From Dactylorhiza incarnata (taxonomy: Eukaryota > Streptophyta > Magnoliopsida > Asparagales > Orchidaceae), in NCBI GenBank assembly GCA_033032865.1, contig JAWHQI010000075.1:2170001-2234000 (forward strand): a stretch of 64,000 nucleotides of DNA. The letters run 5' to 3'. The notes beneath the pieces are model-generated. The model worked only from the letters and a program-made list of their open reading frames with translations, made no database searches and was not told the origin of the DNA. Shown piece by piece: positions 18,724 to 28,553 of this stretch (the first letter of the stretch is position 1; each line of letters starts with the position of its first letter). The translations under genes were made by a program, and so were the position numbers.

Positions 18724-20261
18724 TGATGTAGGCCACTACGTTCACAAGGCTCGTTCATTTCGCAACTAGTTAACCGCGCGAGACTAGAGAAGAATGATGC
18801 AAATGCAAGCCGCACAGTGCAAGTGCACCGGACTAGGCAAAGAGAAACACTTGCCACACGAAGGTTGCCAAACCTCTTGAGATCTCCCAAGGGCGAAGAG
18901 CCAATGTTTGATCAAGCAAAAGGACCCACCCGGTCCGAACAAGCTATGCGTCGTACCAAGGAGATCCTTCGAAAACCACTTCGGAAAATAGGAAGATCTC
19001 CCACAACGAAATCAAAAGGGGATCGCCACTCCCCGTCGAATGAAAATAACCCTAGATCGTTCCACTAACACGAGAAAATAACCGCGAGAAAATCAACGAA
19101 CGAAAAACTCGTCACAGAACCTATCCACCACACCTATGCTTTGTAAAGAAAATCTCACAAATTGTTGAGTGGTTACCCCGCCCGGAATAGGAGATCCGGG
19201 ATGTAGAAGTCCTAGTGTTATCCACGTGGTGGTCGCCGGAGGAGGATTTCTTGACGGGTGCATGTTCGCCTTCACGATCCGCCGCCACAAACAAATCCCT
19301 AGAGGGGCCTCTTTGCCTTGGCCGAACTTGCCTCTCTCGGATCTGGGAGGAGGCCGCAAATCTTCAAGGGAGGATCGGGAAGGTGGCCGACCGAGAGCTA
19401 TCAAGAGGGTGGAGGAGGGGTCGGTTCAGCCCTTCTCGGATCTGGGAGGAGGCCGCAAAACTGCAAGGAGGTACGGGATGGAGGTCGGCCGAAAGCTCTC
19501 AAGGAGGGTGGAGGAGGGGACGGGTCTTGAGGAGCAGGTGGAGGACGGGTTCGGGAATAGGGAGAAGGGAAGAGGCCGGCGTCCTAGGAGGGGGAGAGAG
19601 AGGATGAAGAGGCCAATCTGGAGAGGGGGAACACGTAGAGGGGGCGGCTCCAGGGGGGCCGATCTTGCGAGGGGGGCGACGGGAAGGAATCGGGATAGGA
19701 GGGGGATCGGGAGAATGAGAGGATTAGGGTTGGAAGCTCTTTTTTTTAATTCATTCAACAATAATCAAAATAGAGAATGGTTGGCCTAAATATAGGCCTA
19801 CAAGGAGGAGCGGCTAAACGCAGCCCAAAACAATCCGCTAAACGCAGATCAAAATAAATAAAGTTCCAAACTTGACATAAAACAAATAAGAAAGTGCAAA
19901 TAAATTAAAAAAGAGCGTGTCCGGGCGCCGAATAAGGCTCAACGGGGTCCTTGACATCTTCATCATCATTCCTCATCGGCGAGGGTGCCTCCAAATCAGC
20001 ATCTAGTCTTGTCCAATAAGAGGTGGAGGTCCATCCGTAGCAACAAATGGTGTAGACTCGTTCTCGTCCGGAGGTGGTGGCTCCAAGTACTTCGCCGCAA
20101 CAGAAGTCTTCTTCCACGTAGTGTCCCTAGCAGCGTCTGTCCCTTTCATCCACGTCCTCAGCATCAAAGGATCATCAGTAGTAGTCCCGACCCAGAATAG
20201 CAAGGGGTCTTCAACAGCAACAGTAGGGGAAAGAGAGGGAGTGAAGGGATGGTCCCCATCA
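18724..20261 (-). repeat. 5' LTR of N
   Basis: Matches the 3' LTR in both ends and order of parts. It includes the coding segment equivalent to the ORF C-terminus (about 19973-20261), so that segment is present upstream of the transcription unit too. Visible differences from the 3' LTR are scattered base changes and the short G run. Confidence 0.93.
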
Positions 20262-20266
20262 AACAG
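20262..20266. repeat. Right target-site duplication of N (AACAG)
   Basis: Matches 14847-14851. It lies within M gag. Confidence 0.95.
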
Positions 20267-21968
20267 ACTTGCTTGAAATGACTTTATTTGCTTCTACAGC
20301 CTCTTTGCCTTTAGCAGATATGAATTTTATGAGTGTAGATAATATATTTTTCTTAATCAGATGTGGCTCACTTGATGATGCACCCAAGCCCAGCTTGCTA
20401 TTAAGTCTAGCATTTACTGTGCTTGTTATGTCCATCAGTTTGATGCTTCTCCCATTTAGGGATTCTTAAAACTTCTTGGCTTCAGATAACTTGTTCTCAA
20501 TGAGAACAATCTGTTCCCTGGAGGCAGCCAAATCTTTCTTAAGATTTTTATTTTCTTCACTTATATTATTCATTTCAGCTAGCTTACTTCTGAGTGAGAT
20601 TATTTCTTTCTCAGATTTCAGTAAGTCTAAGCAAAGCACTTTGAATTCAGCTTTGAATTCAGCTTTGAATTCAACTGAGGTAAAATCAAAATTGGATAAT
20701 ACCTTATCTGCATCATCTTCTGCTTCAGATTCTGATTTTTCTTCAGAGTTATGTCCTGAGGCATTGATAGCCATCATGCATAATGTTCTTTCATCTTCAT
20801 CATCATTGGAGCTGGATGAGAAGGCATCTTCTGACTCACTGGCTGAGTCATATATTGCCATCAGACATTGGTCACTTTCCTTTGACTTTTCTTCATCATC
20901 ATCAGATGAGCTGGATGATGATTCAGATTCAGTGTCACTCCAGGATTCTGCTATAAATCCTCTTCCCTTCTTTTTGTGCTTGTGGGAAGAAGACTTGCTG
21001 GAGCTTCTCTTCTCTTCTTTGTCCTTTTTCTTCTCTTTCTTTTGATTTTCTGGACATTCTGTCAGGTACTGTCCAGGTTTCCTGGATCCATAACAAATAA
21101 CCTTTTTAGGAGTTGATTTGTCATACCTTTGCTTTTCTCTTGATCTGGACTCCTTCTTTCTGAAGTCCTTCTTGGCCATTTTGTAGAATCTCTTGGCTAA
21201 GAGACTCATAAACTCCTCATCTTTTGGAGTCTTCTCTTCTTCTGCATCAGCTGCTTTAAAAGCTATGCTCTTTTCTTTCTTTGTTGCTGGAGATGAAGTG
21301 GATGCTTCAGCTTCCCTAGATTTAATGAGCTGCTCATAGGATTTGAACTTGCCCAACAATGCTTCAGTGGTAATCTCATTGAGGCTTCTGGCTTCCTTGA
21401 TTGGCCAGATTCTAGAATCTCATGTGCTGGAGAAGCACATTAAGATCTTGTCATTGACCTCAGTGATAGAGATCACTTTGTCCAGAGATTTCAGCTCATT
21501 AATTATAAGACTGAGTCTGTTATACATGTCAGCTACTGTTTCATTTTCTCCTTTCTTAAAATTCTCATACTGAGAGATGAGATGTGATCTCCTGTCTTTC
21601 CTTTCATCAGCAGATCCCTCAACCATGTTGTTGAGAGAGATCCAAATCTCTCTAGCTGAAGTACATTCAACCACTTTTTGAAATATCTCATCAGACATAG
21701 TTTGAGCCAAAATGTTCATGGATTTAGCATCTGCACTTCTTTGTTTCTTCTGTGCTTCTGTCCATTCTGGAGGTGGGACAGCAGTGTTGTCTGTTGTTGC
21801 TTCAGTGCTTGTAGATGTTGTAGGTGCTGGAGACCCTGTCAGAATAACATTGAAAATCTCTTCATCAATAGAGTTCATATAAAGCCTAATCCTTGCTTTC
21901 CACAGTGCAAACTTGCTAAGATTGCACATATGAGGTCTTGTGCTTGAGTACTCCTTGTTTGGTGCCAT
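20262..21968 (-). pseudogene. gag: gag of M, N-terminal part (UBN2-type)
   Basis: The ATG at 21968 starts a SIRE-type gag with NLSKFALWKARIRLYMNS, 112 bp after the PBS. The UBN2-type capsid region covers about the first 210 codons. TGA at 21420-21422 replaces a Trp codon (A reads SSWDSR here), and a TAA near 20464 follows. The zinc knuckle at about 21075-21120 reads CYGSRKPGQYLTEC, with the second Cys now Ser and the His now Gln, so metal binding is probably lost. A 12-bp repeat encoding EFKA is present three times (about 20640-20680). Ser/Asp/Glu-rich and coiled-coil-like stretches follow. N interrupts the gene at 20262. Confidence 0.88.
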
Positions 21969-22068
21969 GAGTTTTTAACAGAAAATAGATAAAGAAAAAC
22001 TCTAAATTAATTTAAGATCTAATTGATCTTTGTGATCCAGGTGTTAGCCTGTAAATAAGATCAACCAA

Positions 22069-22080
22069 CCTCTGATACCA
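22069..22080 (-). other. Primer-binding site of M (iMet)
   Basis: The minus strand reads TGGTATCAGAGG, two bases after the LTR end TTTCA. Confidence 0.92.
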
Positions 22081-22082
22081 AT

Positions 22083-23568
22083 TGAAAGTGGAGGTTAGAT
22101 CTTAAGTTACTCTAGAGGGGGTGAATAGAGTGTTAAAAACTTTCCTTAGTTCTTATAGCGGAATTAAAATAGTGTTATATATATGTGTAAGCAGTGTGAG
22201 ATAAATGTATAAGTAGAAAAACTGAAAATGAAGCACACAGCACAGCACAAAGAAAATAAGCAAAGACAGAGGACACAAGGAATTTATAGTGGTTCCCCAA
22301 TAAATCTAGGTAGTCCACTCTTCTACCACCCTTTGGTAGGAGTCCACTAGGAGGGTTGATCAGGTGCCCTAACACCAAGGTGATTTTGATCAGGTGTCCA
22401 CACACCACAGAGCTTTTGTTCAGGTGCTCAAAACCAACAGGATTTTTTGATCAGGTGTCTTGCCACCAAGGAGGTTACACTTTTGAAGGGAGTATTAACC
22501 CTGTACAAGAGAGGTGAGAAAAGGGTTATAGTGTTCTTCTCTGTCAAGAGGCTGAGAGAAGACTCCAGTGGACTTATTGTAAAGCTCCCCCTGTCTGATT
22601 GAAGTATTTGACAAATGATGGAGAAGCTTTCTCTTGAAGACACAAATCTTCTATAGCAGATTGATCTGGAAGAAGGATTCTTCAGATTCCTTGTTGCTCT
22701 TTTAGAAGACTTGAACTTGCAGCAGAATATCTGAGATATGGATCTTTGAAGATGTTCTCAGAGAAGTAGAGATTGCTGCTTGAGGAGGAAGAAGAAGACT
22801 GATAATCTTTTGCTGAGAGTTCTTCTTCTTCTTTTCACTATGTTCTTGTCATTTTCTCTCTGTATTCAGTAAGAATATTTTTTTTTTTGAATTCTGTCGA
22901 GAGAGGTGAGACAATAATGTCTGTCTTTGATATATTCTATTTTTGGAATAGAATAATCTGCCCTTAATCCTTTCTTGGAACTGTAATAGAGACAAATCGA
23001 CTTTTGGCAGGTCCTTCAATTCCTTAGCCTTGTAAAATTCATTTGCATTAATTGTCAATGGCTATTTCTGTCTTGGAATAAGGAAAGAAAGAATATATTC
23101 AAAGAATATAATATCCTTACCTGAATATGTCCAAATGTACTGAATATATCCGTTAGAGTCGTCGATCTGTGTTCAGAGTATTGACAAATAACTGATATAA
23201 ATAATCTGGACTTGTATTTGTCAAACTGAGCTTTAATAAGAAATCTATCGAGCTCTGGCTAGAATTCGTCGAACGCTGCTCAGAGAATGTCGAACACTAG
23301 CTGGAAAACTGTCGAGCGCTGGCTGGAGAACTGTCGAGCGCTAGCTGGAAAAACTGTCGAGCGCTGGCAAGAATTCGTCGAGCACTGGCAGCCATCCGTC
23401 GAGCACCGTTAGCCAAATGTCGAACGCTGGGAACTTAACTTTTTCCTTAAGTTCTAGCTAATCTATCAGCCTATGGACTTGACCCTTAAACTATACAATG
23501 GGGTCAACTTGATCCTAGTTCAACACATAGTGATCCTAGCCCAAATCAATAATAGGGTTGTTCCAACA
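22083..23568 (-). repeat. 5' LTR of M
   Basis: Same ends and organisation as the 3' LTR (6448-7944). Between the copies there are scattered substitutions and small indels, and the C run at the LTR end differs (5 versus 7). Confidence 0.93.
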
Positions 23569-23573
23569 TCCTC
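23569..23573. repeat. Right target-site duplication of M (TCCTC)
   Basis: Matches 6443-6447. Beyond it the ORF3 of A continues. Confidence 0.95.
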
Positions 23574-23734
23574 CCAAGTTGAACTCAAGATTCGATGTCG
23601 ACATTGAGTCGTTCAGTGCAGCGGCATAAAATTTCAAGGCCATCCTTGGTCTGTTTCAAGAGGCTGGCCTCTCCAAGCTTATCTCCACAAGATGCAAAAT
23701 CATGGATATCGAATTGACTGAATTTAAACAGAGT
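23574..23734 (+). pseudogene. ORF3 of A, second fragment (between M and B)
   Basis: 161 bp of coding sequence reading KLNSRFDVDIESFSAAA, then a TAA at 23626-23628, then NFKAILGLFQEAGLSKL. It aligns with the ORF3 N-terminus of M (FDIDMESFARSDQVFKDILQLF). It is cut by B at 23735. Confidence 0.7.
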
Positions 23735-24065
23735 TGTTGGGTATTGTAGCCACAATTACCTTGATTTGAAAAAGTGTCCCTTTGAACTAAGTTGAATTGA
23801 GATTGTATTTGATGCTGTTTTCTAGTTATGTGTTTGCAGATTGTAAATGACTAAGTACAAACCAATGTCAGGTTTCAATGAGTCATAAAACACAGGTATA
23901 TGCAATGTAATTCTTCATTGTGTAAACCAAGGTGTTGATTCATGTGGAATCTCTCTATTGGGGTATATTTATATTCAAACACAAAGGAAGAGCCAAGAGA
24001 AGTTGCTGCTGCTGTTATGTTTTGGAAGAAAGAAAATTTTTATTAAGAATTTTCTTAAAGAAAAA

Positions 24066-24655
24066 TTCGTCGAACTCAGTTCGAGGAACGGAAAAGTTTT
24101 CGTCGAACGCAGTTCGTCGATCGAAGTTCGTTGAACGCAGTTCGTCGATCGAAGTTCGTCGAACTCAGTTCGACGAACAGTATATATTTCGTCGTTCTCT
24201 AGTTTGCTGATAGTTGAATATGTTTCGTCGAACGCAGGAAGCCGTTCGTCGAACGCAGAGAAGTAGCAGTTCGTCGAACGCAACTTATTGGCAGATTCGT
24301 CGAACGCAGGATTAAGTTCGTCGATCTCTGCTCAGCTAAAGGTGAAGTAATTTTGTCGACCGTGTTCGTCGATCTCCGTTCGACGAAATGAATAAAGTTC
24401 GTCGATCTCTGTTTTACTGCAGCTGAAGTATTTCGTCAATCTCTGTTCGTCGAATGCAGAGATGTAGCTGTTCGTCGAACGCAGAACATTAGCCGTTCGT
24501 CGAATGCAGAGTGATGGTCGTTCGTCGAATGCAGAGAGATGGCCGTTCGTCGAATGCAAAGAGATGGTTGTTTGTCGAACGCAGAGAGATGGCCGTTCGT
24601 CGAACGCAGAGCGTTGGCCGTTCGACGAGCGCTATTCCGTTCGACGAAATTTTAA
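24066..24655 (+). repeat. U3 CGTCGAACG array in B (5' LTR)
   Basis: More than twenty copies of TTCGTCGAACGCAG or its close variants (TTCGACGAA, TCGTCGATC). The 3' half is a regular 25-bp tandem repeat with units starting at 24492, 24517, 24542, 24567, 24592 and 24617 (unit type GCCGTTCGTCGAATGCAGAG plus five). The other LTR has the same array at 28887-29440. Confidence 0.88.
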
Positions 24656-24748
24656 CAGACGACATATTTGATTTGCGCTGTTTCGAAATTCAAATTGCTG
24701 TCAAATCAAATTAATGCTTCACGGAATTTCTTCCTTAAATCATGCAGA

Positions 24749-24919
24749 CAGTCGTTGGAGAAGAATTATTTGCCTTAATTTCTTGCTGATAGCCGTTGGA
24801 AAATATTCTTCCTAAATTATTTCTTGGAGATAGCCGTTGGAAAATATTATTCCTAAATTATTTCTTGGAGATAGCCGTTGGAAATAATTCTTCCTTAATT
24901 ATTTTCTTTAGCCGTTGGA
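24749..24919 (+). promoter_or_regulatory. Four exact MSA-type elements (TCCAACGGCTA, minus strand) in B U3
   Basis: TAGCCGTTGGA occurs at 24790-24800, 24831-24841, 24872-24882 and 24909-24919, with a diverged fifth at about 24750. The reverse complement TCCAACGGCTA fits the published MSA consensus YCYAACGGYYA, bound by three-repeat MYB (MYB3R) factors of G2/M genes. They lie within 141 bp upstream of the TATA box, in a tandem repeat of about 41 bp. Confidence 0.7.
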
Positions 24920-24930
24920 AAGGAGGTATC

Positions 24931-24938
24931 TATATATT
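24931..24938 (+). promoter_or_regulatory. TATA box of B 5' LTR
   Basis: TATATATT within GGTATCTATATATTCCC, just downstream of the MSA repeats. The 3' LTR copy is at 29723-29730. Confidence 0.75.
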
Positions 24939-25391
24939 CCCTTTGTTTTATTCGTTCAAGGCTAATGAATGAATATAATCTGATTCGAAAATAAAGAGAA
25001 GAAGAACACAAGAATTTTGTCTGCGCCCCGTTCGTTCTTGCAAAGTCTTTTGCCGCCGCCGACAAATTTGTTGGTGATTCTTCTTGAAGAAAAGAGAAAA
25101 ATAGATCTCTGATTTCTGATTCTCTAAAGCTTCTTTCAGATCTAGTTTTTCTCCAAAGTATTCAGATCAAGTTCTTTCAAGGCAAGATTTCTTCTTCCTC
25201 CGTCAAGATCCAGATTTCTATTTTATACTAGGAAGAAGAAGATCTATGTCTTTCAGATCTGAATAAGTCAAGTCTCCAGAAGATTTTAAGAAGATTTTTT
25301 ATATCTCCAAGATCTGAAGAAAAACTTCATCTGAAGTTTTATTGTGTTTTTTATAACCCCTCCCCCCCCCCCCCCCCCCCCCTTCTTTTTG

Positions 25392-25520
25392 TAGGAGGTT
25401 TGCCTCCGAGTTTTTGTTGTAGATCCTTGTTGAAGGATCGAGTTTTTGTAGGAGTGGTTTGCTCCCAGTTTCTTTGTAGGAGTGGTGACTCTGAGCTTTT
25501 GTAGGATTGGTGATAATCCG
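25392..25520 (+). repeat. Five tandem hairpins with different stems in B leader (5' LTR)
   Basis: Repeated frame TTTTTGTAGG...GAG with a different self-complementary core each time: GGAGG/CCTCC (25394-25407), GATCCTT/AAGGATC (25422-25439), GGAG/CTCC (25451-25465), GGAGT/ACTCT (25479-25492) and GGATT/AATCC (25504-25519). The array lies about 460 bp downstream of the TATA box, in the transcribed leader. The 3' LTR repeats it at 39146-39275. Confidence 0.8.
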
Positions 25521-25736
25521 AGTTAGTGAAGTAGCCTAGTCTAGCCGGTCGTGCTAGATAAATGAGGTGCAGAGTGGACTACCCAAGATCGGGGAACCAC
25601 TATAATTCCTTGTGTTGTGTTGTGCTCTGGTTTTCTGTGTGCTTTTATTTCTACATTTTTTATTCCGCAAAAAGCCATAGAATCCACCTATTCACCCCCC
25701 TCTAGGTGATTTAGGCCACAACTAGATACTTTCAAT

Positions 25737-25748
25737 TGGTATCAGAGA
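25737..25748 (+). other. Primer-binding site of B (iMet)
   Basis: TGGTATCAGAGA, two bases after the LTR end TTTCA. Confidence 0.92.
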
Positions 25749-25821
25749 TAGGTTGTTCGTTAAAAGGTTTACACCTTGAACAAGATATCTAAAACTAGTT
25801 GCTAGAGACAATTTGTCTGGA

Positions 25822-28075
25822 ATGGATAGATCCAAGGATTCCGTCAAACTGCCGGTCTGCACTAAAGAGAATATTCTGATGTGGAAAGAAAGGGTTAGAT
25901 TCTACATGGAAGCCGCAGATCCAAGAATATTTCATATTGTTGAAGAAGGTTCTCATTTCCCCATGAAACCTTCCTCAATAAATTCAAATATTCAAATAGC
26001 GAACAAAATGCTAGAATTGACCAAGGATGAGATTGCTCTCGTCGCCTTAGACAAAAAGGCCAAAAACATCATTGTCGGTGCAGTGGATGACTCTATGTTG
26101 CAAAATCTTATACACTGCAATTCTGCTAAAGAGATGTTGGATTCTCTAGTGGTTCTCATGGAAGGAACAGAAGAAGTGCGAGATGATCGACGATCTCTGC
26201 TAAATCAAGAGTATGAAGCATTTAAGCAAGATCCGAGAGACTCCATCTCTGACACTTATGAGAAGTTCTTCAAGATAGTCAACGGTTTAAGAAACTAAGA
26301 CCGGGAATTCACCGTCGGAGAATTGAATGACAAGTTCTTGAGATCCCTGACGAAAGAATGGGATACCAAGACTATTGCTATCCGGGAATTTGGAAAGTTG
26401 GCTACCATGGAGTCACAGATATTGTTTGGGAAACTTCTTTCCCATGAAATAAAGCTCAGCATCAGAAAAGCAGAAGAAGAAGGATGCTCGACTTCTGGAA
26501 GAGAGAAGTCTGTGGCACTGAAGGCCAAAGAGGCAAGAAGAGGTAAAGCTAGATCATCTGAAAGGACATAGTCGTAAGATGAAGACGATGAGTCTGTGGC
26601 TTGCTCATCAAGATCAGACATGTCCGATGGAGAGTTCTCTTCACTCTCTAAGAAATTCAAGAAATTGCTCAGAAAAGGGAGCCAAAGGAAAAGTTAGTCC
26701 TCATCCGATCATAGAAGATCAAGATGTGATGATGAACATCACAAGAAGGAACACAACAACGACAGGTATAAAACTAAACCGAACAAACATATTTCGACTG
26801 ATATTATTTATTATTGTTGTAATAAGCCAGGACATATAAGTACGAAATGTCCTTACAAAAGAAGAAAGAGAAGAAATCCTTCAAAGTAAAAAGGAAAGAA
26901 GAAAAGAGCTTCTTAGCAAAGAAGACTAAGACTCTTAGAGACAGTGACTCAGGGAAGTTAAGATCAGATGATGAAGCCTATTTTGGGCTAATGGCACATT
27001 CAGATGAGGAAGTAAGCGACTCCACATACAAAGGGAAGGTAAACTCACACACTCCTCTTTCTGCATCTGAAACTGGATCCAATGCAAATAAAGGCTATTC
27101 TTCAGAGGAAGACTTAGATCTAATAGCTCAGTATAAAGCCGTTTTGGAAGGATTTGACAAATGCCGCAAGGTAGTTAAATCTCAAGCAAAAGAGATTGCA
27201 TCTCTCAAGATGGTGGAATCAGATTTGAGGGAGGAAATTGAAAAATTAACTCCTCTCAAACATGAAGTCCAAATCTTGAAATATGAACTTCAAAGCTCCA
27301 CTGAGTTATTAAATTTTAAGTGAAGTTTATAAATGAATTAGAAGAAAAGTTAGTGGTGGACAGGAAGATAGTTGAAAGCTTCTCTAAACCAAAAACTATT
27401 CTTCCAATCATTGATAGATTTTCTGCTCCTGCGAAGGATAGTGGCCTTGGTCATGAGGCTGAAAGTAGTAAGGCCACTAAGAAGAGAGCTATGAAATGAA
27501 AAGGAAAGACTGATCAAAGTCAACTTTCATTCAGGAAGGTGGTTTTTCCTACAAACCCTTTTGACTTTGATTCATCCTATGGTCACTTTACAATACCAAC
27601 TCATGTTGTGTCAAGTAAGGGGAACCAAGGATGTAGCCATCCCCGAAGCCTCGAAACAACTGCTTTCAAGTCACCTTATGAAGAAGTAATCCTCAAGGAT
27701 CATGGTTCATTTATATATGGATCAGTTGCTAAGAAAGCACTAAAGATCCAATCTATTGTTGCTAAATCTCTTGAAGAGAAGGAGTCATGTGTGTGTTGCA
27801 ACCACGAGGATTCTACTTCTAAGAATGTTGTTCCTGTTAAACTCCTCGTTCAAAAGTTAAAATAGGAGAACAAGAGAAGATACAATCGATTTGATTGTTG
27901 GTGTTGTGGCAAGATTGGTCACTTCGCCATAGATTGTTGGTTTAACCCCAGAAATTATAAGACTCCACGGGTTAACAATGTAAGAATGACCCCTTACAAT
28001 GTTGACACTTCGAGTGGTGTTGATCTAACCAGGAACCTAGGACACAAATCCTTTTGGGTTCCTAAGGGTAATTAA
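25822..28075 (+). pseudogene. gag: gag of B, multiple stops
   Basis: The ATG at 25822 is the first after the PBS. The N-terminal region (ENILMWKERVRFYMEA) is a diverged UBN2-type gag. The frame is open to TAA at 26296-26298, then continues with further stops (about 26568, 26574 and 26695, for example) and one or more frameshifts. A first zinc knuckle near 26808-26850 reads YYCCNKPGHISTKCP, where the first Cys position is Tyr. A second, CWCCGKIGHFAIDC near 27898-27939, keeps all four ligands. Between them is a coiled-coil-like segment (27110-27320). The frame ends HKSFWVPKGN, as in A and M gag. Confidence 0.83.
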
Positions 28076-28119
28076 TCTGTGTTTGCAGGTATGTCCAAAG
28101 GCCAACCAAAACTCTAATC

Positions 28120-28158
28120 AGGCATTTGGACAGTAGATGTTCATGGTACATGACCAGA
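28120..28158 (+). pseudogene. pol: Stub of pol protease in B
   Basis: The 13 codons RHLDSRCSWYMTR correspond to the copia protease start of M (YLDSGCSKHMTG). The catalytic DSG is DSR. Nothing recognisable of integrase, RT or RNase H follows, so pol was deleted just after the protease active site. Confidence 0.7.
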
Positions 28159-28553
28159 ACAAAGAAGTATATAGTAAGGTTGCTGAAAAGCTTAGGAAAT
28201 CAGTCCAGGCACTGGAATTCTAGGGGGGAGATAAGACTAAAGGGGAGAAAAGATTGAGGGAGAGCTGATTCAACATATTCAAATTATACTCCCAAATGTG
28301 AACTCCTATGCAGTTGCTGAGGGGGAGCTTTGATCTCGCATGCTTTTCCTCCCCTATCTGAAGTAGTCAGAAAGGGGGAGAGAAGTTGTAATTGGGAGAG
28401 AAGTTCAAGTTGAAAGTGAAAGTTGAAAGGGAGAGAAAGTTGAAAAAGCTAAGTTTTTCTTTACTTTCCTTATCAATTTAATATATATATATATATATGT
28501 AAGTGCAATTCAACTCAGTACATAGGTTCTGACTTCTTCAAATAGGGGGAGAT
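28159..28553 (+). other. Purine-rich 3' region and PPT of B
   Basis: No coding pattern. Several PPT-like tracts occur: AGGGGGGAGA (28222-28231), GGGGGAGC (28321-28328) and AAGGGGGAGAG (28372-28382). The functional tract AATAGGGGGAGAT (28541-28553) abuts the LTR. A TA microsatellite lies at about 28480-28498. Confidence 0.75.

Larger units (their letters stand above)
14852..20261 (-). mobile_element. Element N: non-autonomous LTR retrotransposon with one ORF, minus strand
   Basis: 5.4 kb with a perfect TSD. Two LTRs of 1565 and 1538 bp begin TGATGGGG and end CCTACATCA on the minus strand. The internal part is only about 2.3 kb. It has a PBS of the iMet type (TGGTATCAAAGC) and a PPT, but no RT, RNase H or integrase. 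The single long ORF has a retropepsin-like region resembling Ty3/gypsy elements. It must rely on another element for reverse transcription and integration. It lies in the gag of M. Confidence 0.93.
6448..23568 (-). mobile_element. Element M: SIRE-like Ty1/copia element, minus strand, carrying N
   Basis: Perfect 5-bp TSD, two LTRs of 1497 and 1486 bp, an iMet PBS beside the right (5') LTR and a PPT beside the left (3') LTR. In transcriptional order it has gag, pol, an internal promoter-like array, ORF3 and a second extra ORF (ORF4). N splits the gag. Stops and frameshifts in gag, pol and ORF3 make it non-autonomous now, though all pol domains are still recognisable. Confidence 0.95.
23735..25734 (+). 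repeat. 5' LTR of B
   Basis: 2000 bp. It contains in order the U3 CGTCGAACG array (24066-24655), the MSA-type AGCCGTTGGA repeats (24749-24919), a TATA box, a 21-C run (25362-25382), five tandem hairpins, the SIRE block CGGGGAACCACTATAATTCC and the terminal TTCACCCCCCTCTAGGTG. Confidence 0.93.

Noticed and set aside
19169..19789. 206-codon plus-strand frame in N LTR (and the shorter one at 15357)
   Set aside because: It comes from purine-rich tandem repeats antisense to the element and is not kept in both LTRs.
20476..21045. 189-codon Ser-rich plus-strand frame
   Set aside because: Antisense of the Ser/Glu/Asp-rich part of M gag.
24066..24655. Regular 25-bp repeats in B LTR as a possible CRISPR array
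   Set aside because: The units are contiguous tandem repeats without unique spacers, occur in both LTRs and lie in a plant retrotransposon.
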